Below are positions 8,913-19,439 of a DNA stretch of 19,591 nucleotides, one piece after another. The stretch lies in the NCBI GenBank assembly GCA_011316305.1, contig SAUG01000215.1, forward strand, positions 1 through 19,591, given 5' to 3'. The first letter of the stretch is position 1. Every line of letters starts with the position of its first letter. The position numbers were made by a program, and so were the translations under genes. Below the pieces are notes generated by a model, which saw only the letters and a list, made by a program, of their open reading frames with translations, was not told the origin of the DNA and did not search any database. The DNA is from Rusavskia elegans. Its lineage: Eukaryota; Ascomycota; Lecanoromycetes; Teloschistales; Teloschistaceae.

Positions 8913-10220
8913 TAGTAAAGTTTAGTTTCCGCTAAAATATAGATAATATTATCTAAATTTAAAAATTAATATTTTTATAATCCGAAAATTTAGATAATAG
9001 ATTAGTTTAGCTAGATTAGTTTTTTCTAGATAATAAAAGATATCGAAATCTATAATAGCTAATTTAATAATCTAGCGATATTATCGAACGTTAAATTTTT
9101 TAATTTTTATAAAATCTCGAAAGTTATTATAATCTATCTAGACTTTAACTATATATTTCGCGTGTTTATAATAATATTTATATTATTTAAAGATTTTAAT
9201 AATAGCGAGTAATCCGGTATTATATATCTTATAATTATTTTTAATAGAAATTATCTTTCTCGATTAGAAAATAACTAAATACTAGCGACTATTTTTATTA
9301 GATTAAGATATAATTCTAATTAATTCGATTTTAAAAATATTAGTTTTAATATAGATTTTTTTTCTAGATTAAAGTACTATAATACCCCGGTAGTATCGAA
9401 AATATATTTTAGTTTTTTAAAAGTTTTTTAGATTTTAATAGTTTAGTAAAATAGTTCCGACTTTTTTCCGGTAACGTTTCCTATAAATAAACTCGTTAGA
9501 AACGCTATAATCCGGGAATATTAGTAAATAAAACGCTAGTAAAAGTTTATAAATCCTAAAAAAACTTATATTTTATAGTAAATTTTCGGAATCGGCTATT
9601 TTTTAGAAGTTACTATTCGTTTCGGGTTTATTGATATACTTTCTATAGATATAATAAAGCCTAAAAACTCTATATATTTAATATTAAAAAGATTCTTTTT
9701 AAAATTAAAATATAGATATATATTATAGAGCTTTTAAGCGACCTATCGGATATAATTCTAATATTTTCTTTCCGAGTTAAAAAAGATTAGAATATTATCT
9801 AGATAAACTATATAGTAAATATTAACTAATTTTTCTAAAATCCGATTAAAATAAATCTAGAAAATTATAGATATATTAATAAAACCGAAAGATATAATAA
9901 GATATTCGAAATATCTATACTTTATATAAAATACGGTTTTCTATTTAATATCTTTTTTAATTCGAACTCGATAGTAGATATCTTTAATATTAAATTTAAA
10001 AAAATACTTTACTTTTAATAATCGATCTAGGATTTTAGAAATAAGAGGTAAAAGATAATAGTTTTTAATTACTTTTTTATTAGAGCCTCTATAGTTAATA
10101 TATATATAAAAACTACTATCTTTTTTCGGTATTAAAAGGATTAGAACTTTTATAAAAAATATTAAATAGCGAATCTAGCCTTTTTTTAAAACGCTATCCA
10201 GGTAATTATATAGTTTATTA
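8913..10220 (-). pseudogene. Gypsy A pol: reverse transcriptase and most of RNase H
   Basis: Read leftward from about 10,196, the translation follows the gypsy reverse transcriptase: KKARF in the GFIRPS position, then a YRKKIVVF block in the VKKKDGSLRLCVDYR region. The active-site block at about 9,780-9,815 is YYIVYLDNILIF, with YLDN (9,794-9,805) where YLDD is expected, so the second catalytic Asp is lost. FLGFIIS follows near 9,665, then VFLGFINFYQRFI in the usual SFLGFANFYRRFI position (the Q is a stop codon here). RNase H follows more dimly, and its end reads YxPxK-SDSKP if the hAT insertion is removed. There are frameshifts near 9,810. The combination PR-RT-RNase H-integrase in this order identifies Ty3/gypsy rather than copia. 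Confidence 0.85.
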
Positions 10221-10699
10221 TATTTACGCTTAAATAGGCTATAGATTAGGCTATATAGCGGATTTTATCTATCTAGTTCGATCGTATAATCGGTATCTTT
10301 AAACGGTAGTAAAAAATCTACTAATTTTATATTATAAACTTCGATCTTTTTATATATAGATTCCGGGATCGGTTCGGCTCGCTATATACTTTTATTATCT
10401 TTATTTTTTTTACTATTAGCTTCTGTCTATACAATAGTATTATTATCGGATTTTATATATACGGTAGTATTAATATCCGATTCTATATAAATAGCGATAA
10501 ACGATATTATATATATTAATATATACCTTTTAGCTCGTAATATATAAATAAAAACTATCGGTAAATCGATATTAAAATAGGTTAACCTTTATCTATCTAT
10601 CTAGTTATTTTGAATTACTTTTTTATAGATAGGATATCGTTATTATTTTAATTCTAGATCTATATCTAGATATATTTAATATAAAGTTAATATATTTAA

Positions 10700-10960
10700 A
10701 AAGATACTATATTTATCGGTTATATCTAAAATATAGAATCGTAATATATATATTTCCCGACGGCTTTAACTATTTATTATTATCTAATTTAAATTATATA
10801 TTCTATAGCAGGTAGTACGCTAACTTCTAATTTTTTAAAAGTAGGGTTTTTTTACTTTTTAGACGAGTTCTAAATCGTATTAAATATTAAAAAATTAAAA
10901 AATAACATTAATTTAGGAGTTTGAATCTAGAAATACTTTAGTTCTATTATATATTTTTAC
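10700..10960 (-). pseudogene. Gypsy A aspartic protease relic
   Basis: The minus-strand frame reads VFLDSNS.INVIS.FFNI, matching the retropepsin pattern xLLDSGAxxNFIS; LELV and KKPY follow as in related elements. The catalytic triad DSG is DSN here (10,919-10,927), a Gly-to-Asn change that would inactivate the enzyme. It lies between gag and reverse transcriptase, as expected for a gypsy element. Confidence 0.7.
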
Positions 10961-12300
10961 TAGTAACTCGATAAATATTTTTATTAGAAAGCTATTCTTT
11001 ATTTTAATTTATTTATTTTAGATTATTATCGAAGCTATAATTAGCTTTTCTAGTTTTAAAACTAGTTAGTATTACTAGAATTACCTTTTATCGTTTTAAT
11101 AGTAGACTTTTTAAAAAATCTATTACTATTATTATAAAAATTATTAGACGCTCGATTACTTTAATTTTAATTCTAATTTTAAAGGTAACTTCTAGACTAA
11201 TAGTCTATACTATTATAAATCAAGTATATACTAGATTTACTATTTTATTTACGTTTTCTAAAGTCGTTATTACTAATATTAAAAATATTTTATTTACTAA
11301 TATTATTCCGATTACCCCGCGATCGGTTTTTCCGGTTTCGATTTTTAAATTTTCGAAAATTCCCTTTATTATACGGCGGCAGATAAAGTCTATTAATAGA
11401 AAAGATTTACTATTAACTCGGTATTATTTTATCTATATTTTCTTACTAAATAGTTTAAACTATTAATTTATTATAGTTAAAGTTTTTATATTTCGTATTT
11501 TAAATATTTATAGTATACTATAATTCTAAATAAATTTTAAAAAAGAAAAAAATCGAATATTATTCTTCTAATAGAAAAAATAGCTAAATTTCTAGTAATA
11601 TAAAAAAATTATAGAATTGAAAAATATTATAGTTTTTATTCTAGATTATATAAATATATTTTGTTACGGTATTTAATAAGCGAAATTTAAAACTAATAGT
11701 AAAATTTAAAAGAAAATCTATAAATTTATTCTATAATATACTTTTAAATATATTCTTATTAATAAAAAATTTCTTCTTTTTAAATTAATAATTTAATTTC
11801 TAATTTTTAATAAAGTTCTAGATCTATCAAATTTAATTTATATAGATAGATAAAGGGTCTGATTTATAGAACTAATTTCTATAGAATTCGACCTATTTAT
11901 AATATTTTTTAAAAATTATTTTATTACTTTACTTTTTAGGTTTTTTAATTTTCAATTTTAATAAAGTTTAAAGCGCTCGTAAATACCTAATAGCTAGTTT
12001 AAAAAAAGGTTAGTTATTATCTAGAATATAATTCGGATCTATTATATAAAAAGCTTTTATTTTATTATATACTTTTAAAAAGGTTTTTTTTACTACTATT
12101 TAAGTTTCTAAAGCTCGAAGCTTTTTATTATTATTAGAATCGCCGCTGTTATTTCTATTATTATTCGGGTTATTCGGGTTATTACTACTATTAGACGTTA
12201 GATTTTCTAGAAATAAAAGTCCGCGAGGAAGTATTTCTATTAGACTATAACTAACTATTAGACGGCTATTATTAATAGATTTAGCTGTCGGAGATAATAT
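10961..12300 (-). pseudogene. Gypsy A gag relic
   Basis: By position this is the gag gene. The first about 65 codons (12,300 to 12,108) are open, beginning with an ATA that may be a RIP-mutated ATG. They include Ser/Asn-rich segments, SRLIVSYSLIEILPRGLLFLENLTSN and then a low-complexity run of NNPNNPNNN repeats, followed by KKLRALET. A basic, Arg/Asn-rich part at about 11,280-11,400 (YNKGNFRKFKNRNRKNRSRG) is typical of the C-terminal nucleic-acid-binding end of gag. A CCHC zinc knuckle is not readable; Cys codons may have been lost. Gag proteins diverge quickly, so the call relies on position and composition. Confidence 0.6.
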
Positions 12301-12890
12301 AGTCTTCTAATATACTAGTAATAAAATAACTATAAAGTTCCGAATAGGTTTTATAAATAATAGAAGATAATCTAGAATTCTTTTATCGGGCGTTTTCGAT
12401 ATAGACGGGTTATATTTATTAGATTAATCCGTAATATCTATAGTCTACGGTTTAATAGTTTCAGCGTTAGTTTAGTATAGTCCTGCCTAAAATACTTTAC
12501 AATAGCAATAACTATAATAAATACTACGCGTTATTATTAAAATAATCGTATTATAAATAATATATATCGAGTTAAAAATATTAAAATAATAAATTAAAAC
12601 TATTAAAATAAAATATTTTTAAAATAGTATATAATTATCGACTAGAAGAAAGATATATTATAGAATTTACTTATATTTTAGAACGACTGGAGTATAGTTT
12701 AGTAATAAAAAAAGGGAAAAAGTAGAAAAGAATCGAAATTCGATATACTAGCGACGCTCTGGCGACTAGACGGCGAGTTTCGTTTCCAAGCGTCCCAATT
12801 ATATATCCAGGGCCTATATAACGCGTTTGACGTTCACGAAACGATTTTTTTATATAGATCGAACGCCGAGATTTAATAGATAAATATGGT
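12301..12890. other. Head-to-head junction between Gypsy A and Gypsy B
   Basis: Gypsy A gag points left from here and Gypsy B points right, so the 5' untranslated parts and 5' LTRs of both should lie in these 590 bp. A lightly mutated, GC-richer patch stands at about 12,745-12,850. I could not define LTR ends, a primer-binding site or a target-site duplication. No coding frame is supported. Confidence 0.45.
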
Positions 12891-13440
12891 TGAATCTAGA
12901 AACTCGTAGAAATTATCTTAGAATTATAATTACTTTAGATACTATATACTACTTTATCGCTAGATATATTATAAATTTTCTATAATTAGAACTTTAATAG
13001 TTATTAAATAAAATACTGTTCGAAAATAGTAAAGTTATAGATATTTTAGAAATAGTAGAACTTTTATAATTTTATAGAATTTTTTTTATTACTACTTTTT
13101 ATATTATACTAGATATAGATTATAATTCAATATTTAGATAAGATTTTTAAAAGTAATATAATTTAATACCTAACTATAATATACTAGAACTTCGAATCTA
13201 GAAAGATAGAATCGTATATTAGCTATATAACGCTTCGATTATATATTTTTTATAGCTTTTTAAAAATATTTTAACCGAGTTTTCCGAAATTAATTTAAAA
13301 AGATTTGAACGATTTATTAGAAAAGACGTATAGGCCTGTCTATATATTATATAAAACGAATATAATTTTCCGGAATAATTTAATTCGATTTAAAAAACGA
13401 TAGACTATATAGAATTAGATAGAATTTTTAGCCTAAAGTT
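12891..13440 (+). pseudogene. Gypsy B gag-to-pol upstream region (poorly readable)
   Basis: A partly open plus-strand frame at about 13,250-13,340 reads LTEFSEINLKRFERFIRKDV.ACLYII, which fits gag-type or capsid sequence by position but is not diagnostic. Only about 550 bp separates the start of the element from the reverse transcriptase leader, too short for a full gag plus protease, so a deletion is likely. Confidence 0.35.
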
Positions 13441-14907
13441 TTTAGATTATTTTTAAAATAATTTTCCAATAAAACTACTACCGGAAAGACTATTAGATTA
13501 TACGATTAAAACCGACGATATTAAATCTATTAACCGAAACTATTATAGTTTATTTTTTAAATAAATGAAAAAATAAAAATATTAGATTAAATATTTTACT
13601 AAACGAAGATTAAATCGACAGTCGATTAAATTAATTTCTTTAAAGTATATCTATTTATTTAATTAAAAAAAGAACGATAGCTAGTATATATATATCGACT
13701 ATCGGGATTTCAATAGTATAACTATAAAAAATAGATATCTATTATCTAAAATTTAAAATTATCTAGATACTATCGGGATTGCGAAGTACTTAAATAAAAT
13801 AAATTTGATAAACGGTTATTAGTAGATTAATATTATTAAAAAAAGTCGTATAAAAATAACTTTTAATATTAAAACTAATAAATAAAATTTTTTAGTTATA
13901 CTATTTAGTTTAACGAACGTATCTATAATATTTTAAAATATAATAAATAATATATTTAGACCGTCTCTCGATGATTTTATAGTAGTTTATTTCAATAATT
14001 TCTTAATCTATTCGAAGAATAAAGAGAGGTATATATAGTATATTAAAGCTATTATAAAAGTATTCGAAAAGAACTAATTATTCGCGAAATTTTTAAAATA
14101 TTTATTTATCTAGAAATATATTAAATTCCACGGATATATTATTAATAATAGAAAGAATTATATATATATTACGAAGATAAAAGCTATTAGAAACTAGTCG
14201 CTGCTATAAATAGTATATATTATTTAGTCTTTTTTAAAATTATATATCTACTATCGGATGTTTATTAAAGATTTTATATCAATCTATCGACCTTTTTATA
14301 AACTATTCTAGACTTTAAAAGATAAAAAATATAAACTAATTCGAATAAATTTCTTAGCTCGAAATATATACGAACCAATTAAAAATATTATAACAAGCGA
14401 TAAAGTATTTATTTAACCCGATATAACTCTAACTTTTATTATTAAAACGGATACTTTCGACTTTAAATAAATCGTTATTTTCTATTAAATTAATACCGAT
14501 CGTATTAAATTGTCTATTAATTTTAAAAGTAAGATATTTATTTTTATAGAGCGTAATTACGCTATCTATTAACGAAAACTTTCTCCTATTAAAGGTTCTC
14601 TATAGCGATAGCGCTGCTATATCGAAAACGGAATAACTATAGTTATTAAAACAAATTAAACTTTCTAGAAGATTTATTTACTAGTTTGCAGAGTTTAGAA
14701 AATATAAACTCGATATTAAATATAAACCGGATAGTAAAATAACGATAGTAGATATTTTAAACCGAAGAAACAACTTTTAGCTACTTATCGGTAGAATTAA
14801 TAATTATACGATTTTATTTAACGAAGTTATTAGAATTTATATAGAATCCGAAGCTCTATCTAATAATCCGGAAATAAAAACTATTTTAGAAAAATACAAA
14901 TACTATT
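13441..14907 (+). pseudogene. Gypsy B pol: reverse transcriptase and RNase H
   Basis: The plus-strand translation reads through the gypsy reverse transcriptase almost continuously. A leader FPIKLLPERLLDYTI matches LPP.RPxDHxI. IDYRDFNSITIKNRYLLPKI at about 13,695 is nearly the canonical DYRxLNxxTIKNRYPLPxI. INGYYQI, FSLTNVSIIF and IINNIFRPSLDDFIVVYFNN follow; the active site is YFNN at 13,988-13,999 in place of YLDD, so both Asp are lost. RFFAK-like, HGYI and KIKAIRN blocks come next. RNase H shows TDTFDF, RKLSPI, RCYIENGITIV and the terminal KYKPDS (14,719-14,735) for YRPGS, then VDILNRR. It ends at the LTR-like insert. Confidence 0.9.
14901..14907. repeat. 7-bp direct repeat TACTATT, left copy
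   Basis: TACTATT is repeated at 16,045-16,051. In both places it forms the YY codons of Gypsy B in the same frame. It is a candidate target-site duplication, but seven AT-rich bases could match by chance. Confidence 0.4.
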
Positions 14908-15271
14908 TTGTAACGTTCCTGTTTATTAGAAGGCGTTATATTCGAATCTAGCTACAGCCGTGGACGTAGTACGAGCTACTAAATAGTAAAGGAATTCTAA
15001 CGTAGGTTATCGTAACTAATCCTGTATAACTATAAAGGTACGATTATAGTATTACGAGGTATCTTCGTTATAGAGATAATTAAAAAGAGAATAACTAGAG
15101 TATTTAATAATTATATTAACGACTAACGAGAGAAGATATCTAATAGAAGTAAAAAACGATATATATAGTAAAAGTAGCCGTTAATATCGACAGATAGCCG
15201 TCTGTTAAGAACCTCTATTATAAAGGTCGGCTATAGCGTCTATAGACGGTTATAGATAATTGGTCTCGTTT

Positions 15272-15283
15272 AATTGGCCAATT
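15272..15283. promoter_or_regulatory. AATTGGCCAATT palindrome
   Basis: This perfect 12-bp palindrome contains CCAAT on both strands. Inside an LTR it could act as a CCAAT-box promoter element, but there is no direct evidence of function. Confidence 0.35.
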
Positions 15284-15648
15284 TTCCAGAGTATTTCTAT
15301 AGAATAGTAGACGTAATATATTTCCGAGTAATAAATAATATAATATAGTATCGAAACTCGTTTTAAAATAGTTAGATACTTTATATTTTAGTATAGGTTA
15401 GTACGAATATTCTAGATAATATCTATTAATAATATAGTTACTATTTATATAAATGAATAATAGAAATAATTCGTATAAAATAATAGTAATCCGAGATAAA
15501 AAAAGATATTAAATATTATATTAAATACTTCTCCGAATATTAGTTTATATTATAAATACAGGCGGCGTGCCTTCGGGAACGCGGTAGTATTCAGTACAGC
15601 GCAGAGTTCCCTATTACGCCTCGACAGGCAGGTATATACAGGACGGCC

Positions 15649-15664
15649 TTAGTATTAATACTAA
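15649..15664. repeat. 16-bp perfect palindrome TTAGTATT/AATACTAA
   Basis: The palindrome lies between the GC-rich patch (15,560-15,648) and the 41-bp tandem repeats. Its AGTA/TACT core resembles part of the tandem unit. Confidence 0.6.
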
Positions 15665-15673
15665 AGAGTATCT

Positions 15674-15778
15674 CAGTAGTTTTAGTAAATAAATACTATA
15701 AATACCTTGAATTTCAGTAGTTTTAGTAAGTAAATACTATAAATACCTTAAATTTTAGTAGTCTTAGTAAGTAAATAC
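15674..15778. repeat. 41-bp tandem repeat, about 2.6 copies
   Basis: Copies start at 15,674, 15,715 and 15,756. The first two differ at only two bases (AAATAAAT against AAGTAAAT, and CCTTGAAT against CCTTAAAT). The third is partial and ends at 15,778. Short tandem arrays of this kind are common in the regulatory (U3) part of LTRs. Confidence 0.85.
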
Positions 15779-16044
15779 CCTAAAATAAGGCTATTTTAAT
15801 TATTTCAGTTAATAAATAATCTGAATAGTAGAGGATTCTATTATCTATATAGATTTCGAACTCGACGCCTTTATAGCTCGTATTTAATTTATGAGTTATC
15901 GCTATATACTGTTCTAGTAATCAGACTGACTTGTTTTTATATTAATTTGAAGTAATTACCCGTTGCACCTCCGTTCACAGATATACTAATAAGTCCAACC
16001 AACTCTTGGAAATACCAGGATCTCCAGATAGCCCTATAACAGTT

Positions 16045-16051
16045 TACTATT
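16045..16051. repeat. 7-bp direct repeat TACTATT, right copy
   Basis: It matches 14,901-14,907. Gypsy B pol can be read in frame from the left flank into the right flank if one copy and the insert are removed. Confidence 0.4.
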
Positions 16052-17160
16052 ATTTTTTACGATATTAAATAGAATATAATATATCTTTTAAATATCTAGA
16101 AAGATAGATTAAATTCTTTTAAATAATAGAGATACAATTTATCGATTTTTCACTAGAAACCGAAGAGAATAATAAATAGATTATAACTATATTTAACTAC
16201 GCTATAAAATAGCCTATAGTTTAAATGCTTTTAAATATAATAGTAGAAATATTAACCGAATTTTATATCGATCGGATCCTCGTAATTACGGTTTTTCGAA
16301 AGAGATTATTACTAATTAAAGTATTAATTTTTAGGCTCTAGTTATAGATAAGGTATACCGCTTGCTAGAAGTTAAAAATCGAAGTAAAATATTTTATTAC
16401 CTACGAACGAATAGCGCTATCGAGAGATTTAATAGAATTTTCGGAAAAATATTTACTAAATATTATATCTAATAGCTGAAATAAATTTAAAATCTTTATT
16501 TAAATTAAGTTCTATTTGCTACGCGTATTCGTACGTATATAACTACTAGATTTCTACTTTTCTATTTACTTTATAACGTTAATTCGATACTACTAACCAA
16601 TATTTCCAGTTTTTCTCCGGAGAAATATAATAAGAGAATCGATCCTACGTCGTTTTTTTCTCGCGATCGAGTTAAAATATTTAAGGATATAATACTACGA
16701 ATAAAAATAAATAAAAAGATATAAAATTCGAAAGTAAAAAAATAAAATTTTTATTAAAAAAGATATAGTTTTATTACGGACTAAATAATTTTAAAAGTTT
16801 AAAGTTAATTAATACGATTTATATAATATTATTGAAACTGATATTTTAAAAATCTATATTTTTAAATCATTAAATAAATAGGCTAATAAATATAATTAGT
16901 AGAGATTATATAAAAAAAATATTTTACAGAAATATTACTATTAAATAGAAAATATCCCGTAGATTTAAAAGACTAAAAAAAAATTGCTATAGAACAGTTT
17001 CTACTAGACGAAAAGCGTAGACGAAAAAGATTATATAAACTAAAGCCAGCGGAAAATCTAGATAATAATTATTTATTTAAAATTAAAACTGTATCTAAAA
17101 ATAATTTCCGTAGAAAATACAATAATATATTATAAACTTTTAGAAAAAAAAAGAAATTAA
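16045..17160 (+). pseudogene. Gypsy B integrase and C-terminal module
   Basis: The plus strand carries a gypsy integrase in pieces that shift between frames. FIDFSLETEENNK at 16,138 is followed by IITIFNYAIK.PIV (usual DFIGPLPETEEGNRWIITIVDYATKWPI). GFSKEIITN.SINF near 16,300 is the second Asp block, with the Asp changed to Asn. VYRLLEVKNR is followed by TNSAIERFNRIFGKIFTKYY at 16,407-16,466 (usual TNGxIERFNRTF). LFATRIRTYITTRFLLFYLL follows. The C-terminal module IFIKKDIVLLRTK, at about 16,750-16,785, then FKV..YDLYNIIETDILKIY, is the GPY/F-type segment. Traces continue to about 17,100. The H2C2 zinc region is mostly missing at the insert boundary. Confidence 0.88.
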
Positions 17161-17640
17161 TTAGATTTTTAATTTTATTTATTATTTTAAATATTAATAT
17201 ACCTTAAAATATAATTCAATATTAATTTAAATATAATATCTTTACCTTTTATTTATTTTAAAAAAAGGTTATTTTTATTACTTTCCTATAAAATAAAGAA
17301 TGAATAAAGATATAAATAATTCTAAAATAACGTTAAAAGTAAAACTTTTTACTGGTTTACGAAATTATATTTAAAAAAAATATAATAATAAAATTAGATA
17401 CGGTCTTTTATTCTAAAATATATATAATATATAATTATTGATCGAAAGAATTTAAATTAAAAATTTAACGAATTGAATTTTTTTATAATCTAGTATAAAG
17501 CTAAAATATAATAGAATCGCCTTTTATAATATAAATATTTTACTTTAATTATAACTACGCCGAAATCTAAATAACTATTTACTATTCCTCTTTTTTCGTA
17601 TATTTACTATTTTTAATAGAGTTAAAATTTTCGAAAACTG
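17161..17640. other. AT-rich stretch after Gypsy B, no gene seen
   Basis: By position this should hold the Gypsy B 3' untranslated part or 3' LTR. I could not match it to the 12,301-12,890 interval and saw no LTR ends or coding frame. Confidence 0.4.
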
Positions 17641-18800
17641 AAGCGATCTTTATTAGTAAAGTCGAAGTTAGTATATTCGCGTTTTCTTTCGTTCTAGAAC
17701 TATTTTATTTAACGTTCAGCTGCTATATACTATATTTTAAAGATATATATACGGCGAGTTCTACGGCGAACTGCGTAAACGTTAGTAGAAAAAACCGATA
17801 AAAATAGTATATTTTCTAGACCCGAAAGCGTAGAAAAAAGAAGAAACGATTTTTGACAAGACGCGAAATCGAGCTAAAATTCTAATTATAGATAATCGGT
17901 ATCCGATAAAGATATATAGTTAAACGAGTATATAGCCTTTAGTATACACGATAGAAATCTAGTTAATAGACGACTACTAGCTTTTTTTTTCTATTATATT
18001 CGTTGACGAAGTCTCTTTTTATATAATAGAAAGTTTACTTTTATTTCTAGATCTATTGGAATTAAAAATAGTAGATTAAAAAAGTAAAACTAAAAGATTA
18101 AAACTTTTATTACTTTATAGAAAATCGGGCTAGACAGTATTATAGTCTACAATTCGCTTCGACGACGAGCGACGCAGCTGTAGTAGAGTAAAAAAAAGCG
18201 ATAGGACGTTATTACCTATACGGCTTCTAGATTTTATATCTATTCGTTATCTAGAAAATTACGGAATTTAAAACTATAATAGAAACTATATATTAATTAT
18301 AGATTATAATCTTTATAAAAACGAATACGGATATTTACTTTATAGTATTGCTATAAATAGTTATTATATATACTTTCGAACCTCTATTATATCTTTATAT
18401 AGTATAGAAATGGACGGGTAATATTACTAGTATAAAGACTATAAGATTTATTTACTCAAATTCTATAGATTTAAAGTAGAATTAATCGCTCGAAAAAAAA
18501 TAAATCGTATCTATCTAAAAAACGGTTTATTTATAAAAAAATAGTATTAAGTTTTTAAAGATATATAATCTAGATTAATCGACTAAATTTACTAAAATAT
18601 TTTATACGAATCTCGACGTTTTAATACCGAAAACTATTAAGAAAAATAACGCTTTCTAAAAAAAACTAACGAAACTACTAATATAAACGATACAATTATT
18701 AAATATACCTAATTTATAGTTTCTAGTACTATATAAAAATAGGACCGAGTTTTAAAAATAGAAATTACTATTTTATTAGTTTGCTATTAATTATTATATC
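17640..18800 (+). pseudogene. Possible unidentified coding relic
   Basis: One plus-strand frame (codons starting at positions such as 18,134) gives protein-like runs: 40 or more codons without a stop near 18,150-18,265, including FDDERRSCSRVKKSDRTLL and LLDFISIRYLENYG. After a TAA, a second run reads NYILIIDYNLYKNEYGYLLY and continues to EMDG at about 18,409. Later blocks include YKDYKIYLLKFYRFKVELIA and ESRRFNTENY. Over the whole span stops average about 6% of codons, roughly the background rate here, so the frame may be accidental. Two CpG-bearing patches (17,750-17,880 and 18,120-18,225) are less degraded. No known family is recognised; it does not look like RT, integrase or hAT transposase. 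Confidence 0.3.
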
Positions 18801-19439
18801 AAGGTTTCATAGTAATATTAACCTCTACTAGATTAGATACTAAATACTATAATAGTCATTATTACTATTATTAGAGCAGATAATCGATAATATTATCGAT
18901 AGCGAGTTTTCGATAATATATTTATTTATTCCTATATAAATCGTACGAAAGCAAATCTTTATTTCTCGTTTCACTTTTTCTATTATTATTAATTCTAGTC
19001 TTATTTCTACTACTATTTAGTTCTAGAAAATATTTACTTTCCTCTACGTTTTATTTGGAAAGAAAAGAATATAGTAATTAAAGTTCTAAAATATATAGAC
19101 GGTTTAAAAGATTATAGAAAATATATCTAGATTATATAATTATATACGGATTCGGATACTAATTAATCCGGTAGTTAATTGTAAAAGTAGAAATAGAAAA
19201 CGGATATAGATCTAGCGTGAAAAGATTTATATATATAAATATTTCACTTCTTTATAATTATAGAAAATCAGCTAAACGTTCTATATATTACGATTAAATA
19301 TTTTTATCTATTATTTAATATTTTACGAATCTATCTGAAATAATAGTATTAGCTTGTTTTTTTTATATAGATAAAAAATTCTTTTTATAAATAAACGAAT
19401 AAAGCTGAACGTTAAAATAAAATAAATTTCATTAACATT
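18801..19439. other. AT-rich stretch, no gene seen
   Basis: RIP-type sequence with no recognisable domain, ordered repeat or RNA gene. A GATAATATTATCGATAGCG-type inverted motif near 18,885-18,905 is the only local symmetry I noticed. Confidence 0.4.

Larger units (their letters stand above)
14908..16044. mobile_element. LTR-like insertion of about 1.14 kb inside Gypsy B
   Basis: Gypsy B RNase H sequence ends before this segment and its integrase begins after it. The segment shows no pol similarity. It opens TGTAACGTTCC and closes near CTATAACA, the TGT...ACA form of many LTRs, and it has tandem repeats, palindromes and lightly RIP-mutated GC patches (15,560-15,670 and 15,950-16,040) instead of genes. 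A solo LTR is the most likely explanation. The boundaries are uncertain: the 7-bp TACTATT repeat places them 1 bp outside TGTAAC on the left but 3 bp beyond ATAACA on the right, and no 5-bp duplication fits TGT...ACA exactly. Confidence 0.55.

Noticed and set aside
12480..12850. Search for matching LTR pairs of Gypsy A or Gypsy B
   Set aside because: No convincing similarity was found by eye to 1-1,240, 17,160-19,440 or the insert at 14,908-16,044.
14901..14920. Exact 5-bp target-site duplication next to TGT...ACA ends of the LTR-like insert
   Set aside because: The five bases on the two sides (TATTT and GTTTA) do not match, so this boundary model was not adopted.
16400..16470. Integrase core first read as copia type
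   Set aside because: In the frame of 16,410 the translation gives TNSAIERFNRIFGKIF and a following GPY/F-like module, and the linked RT is clearly gypsy type.
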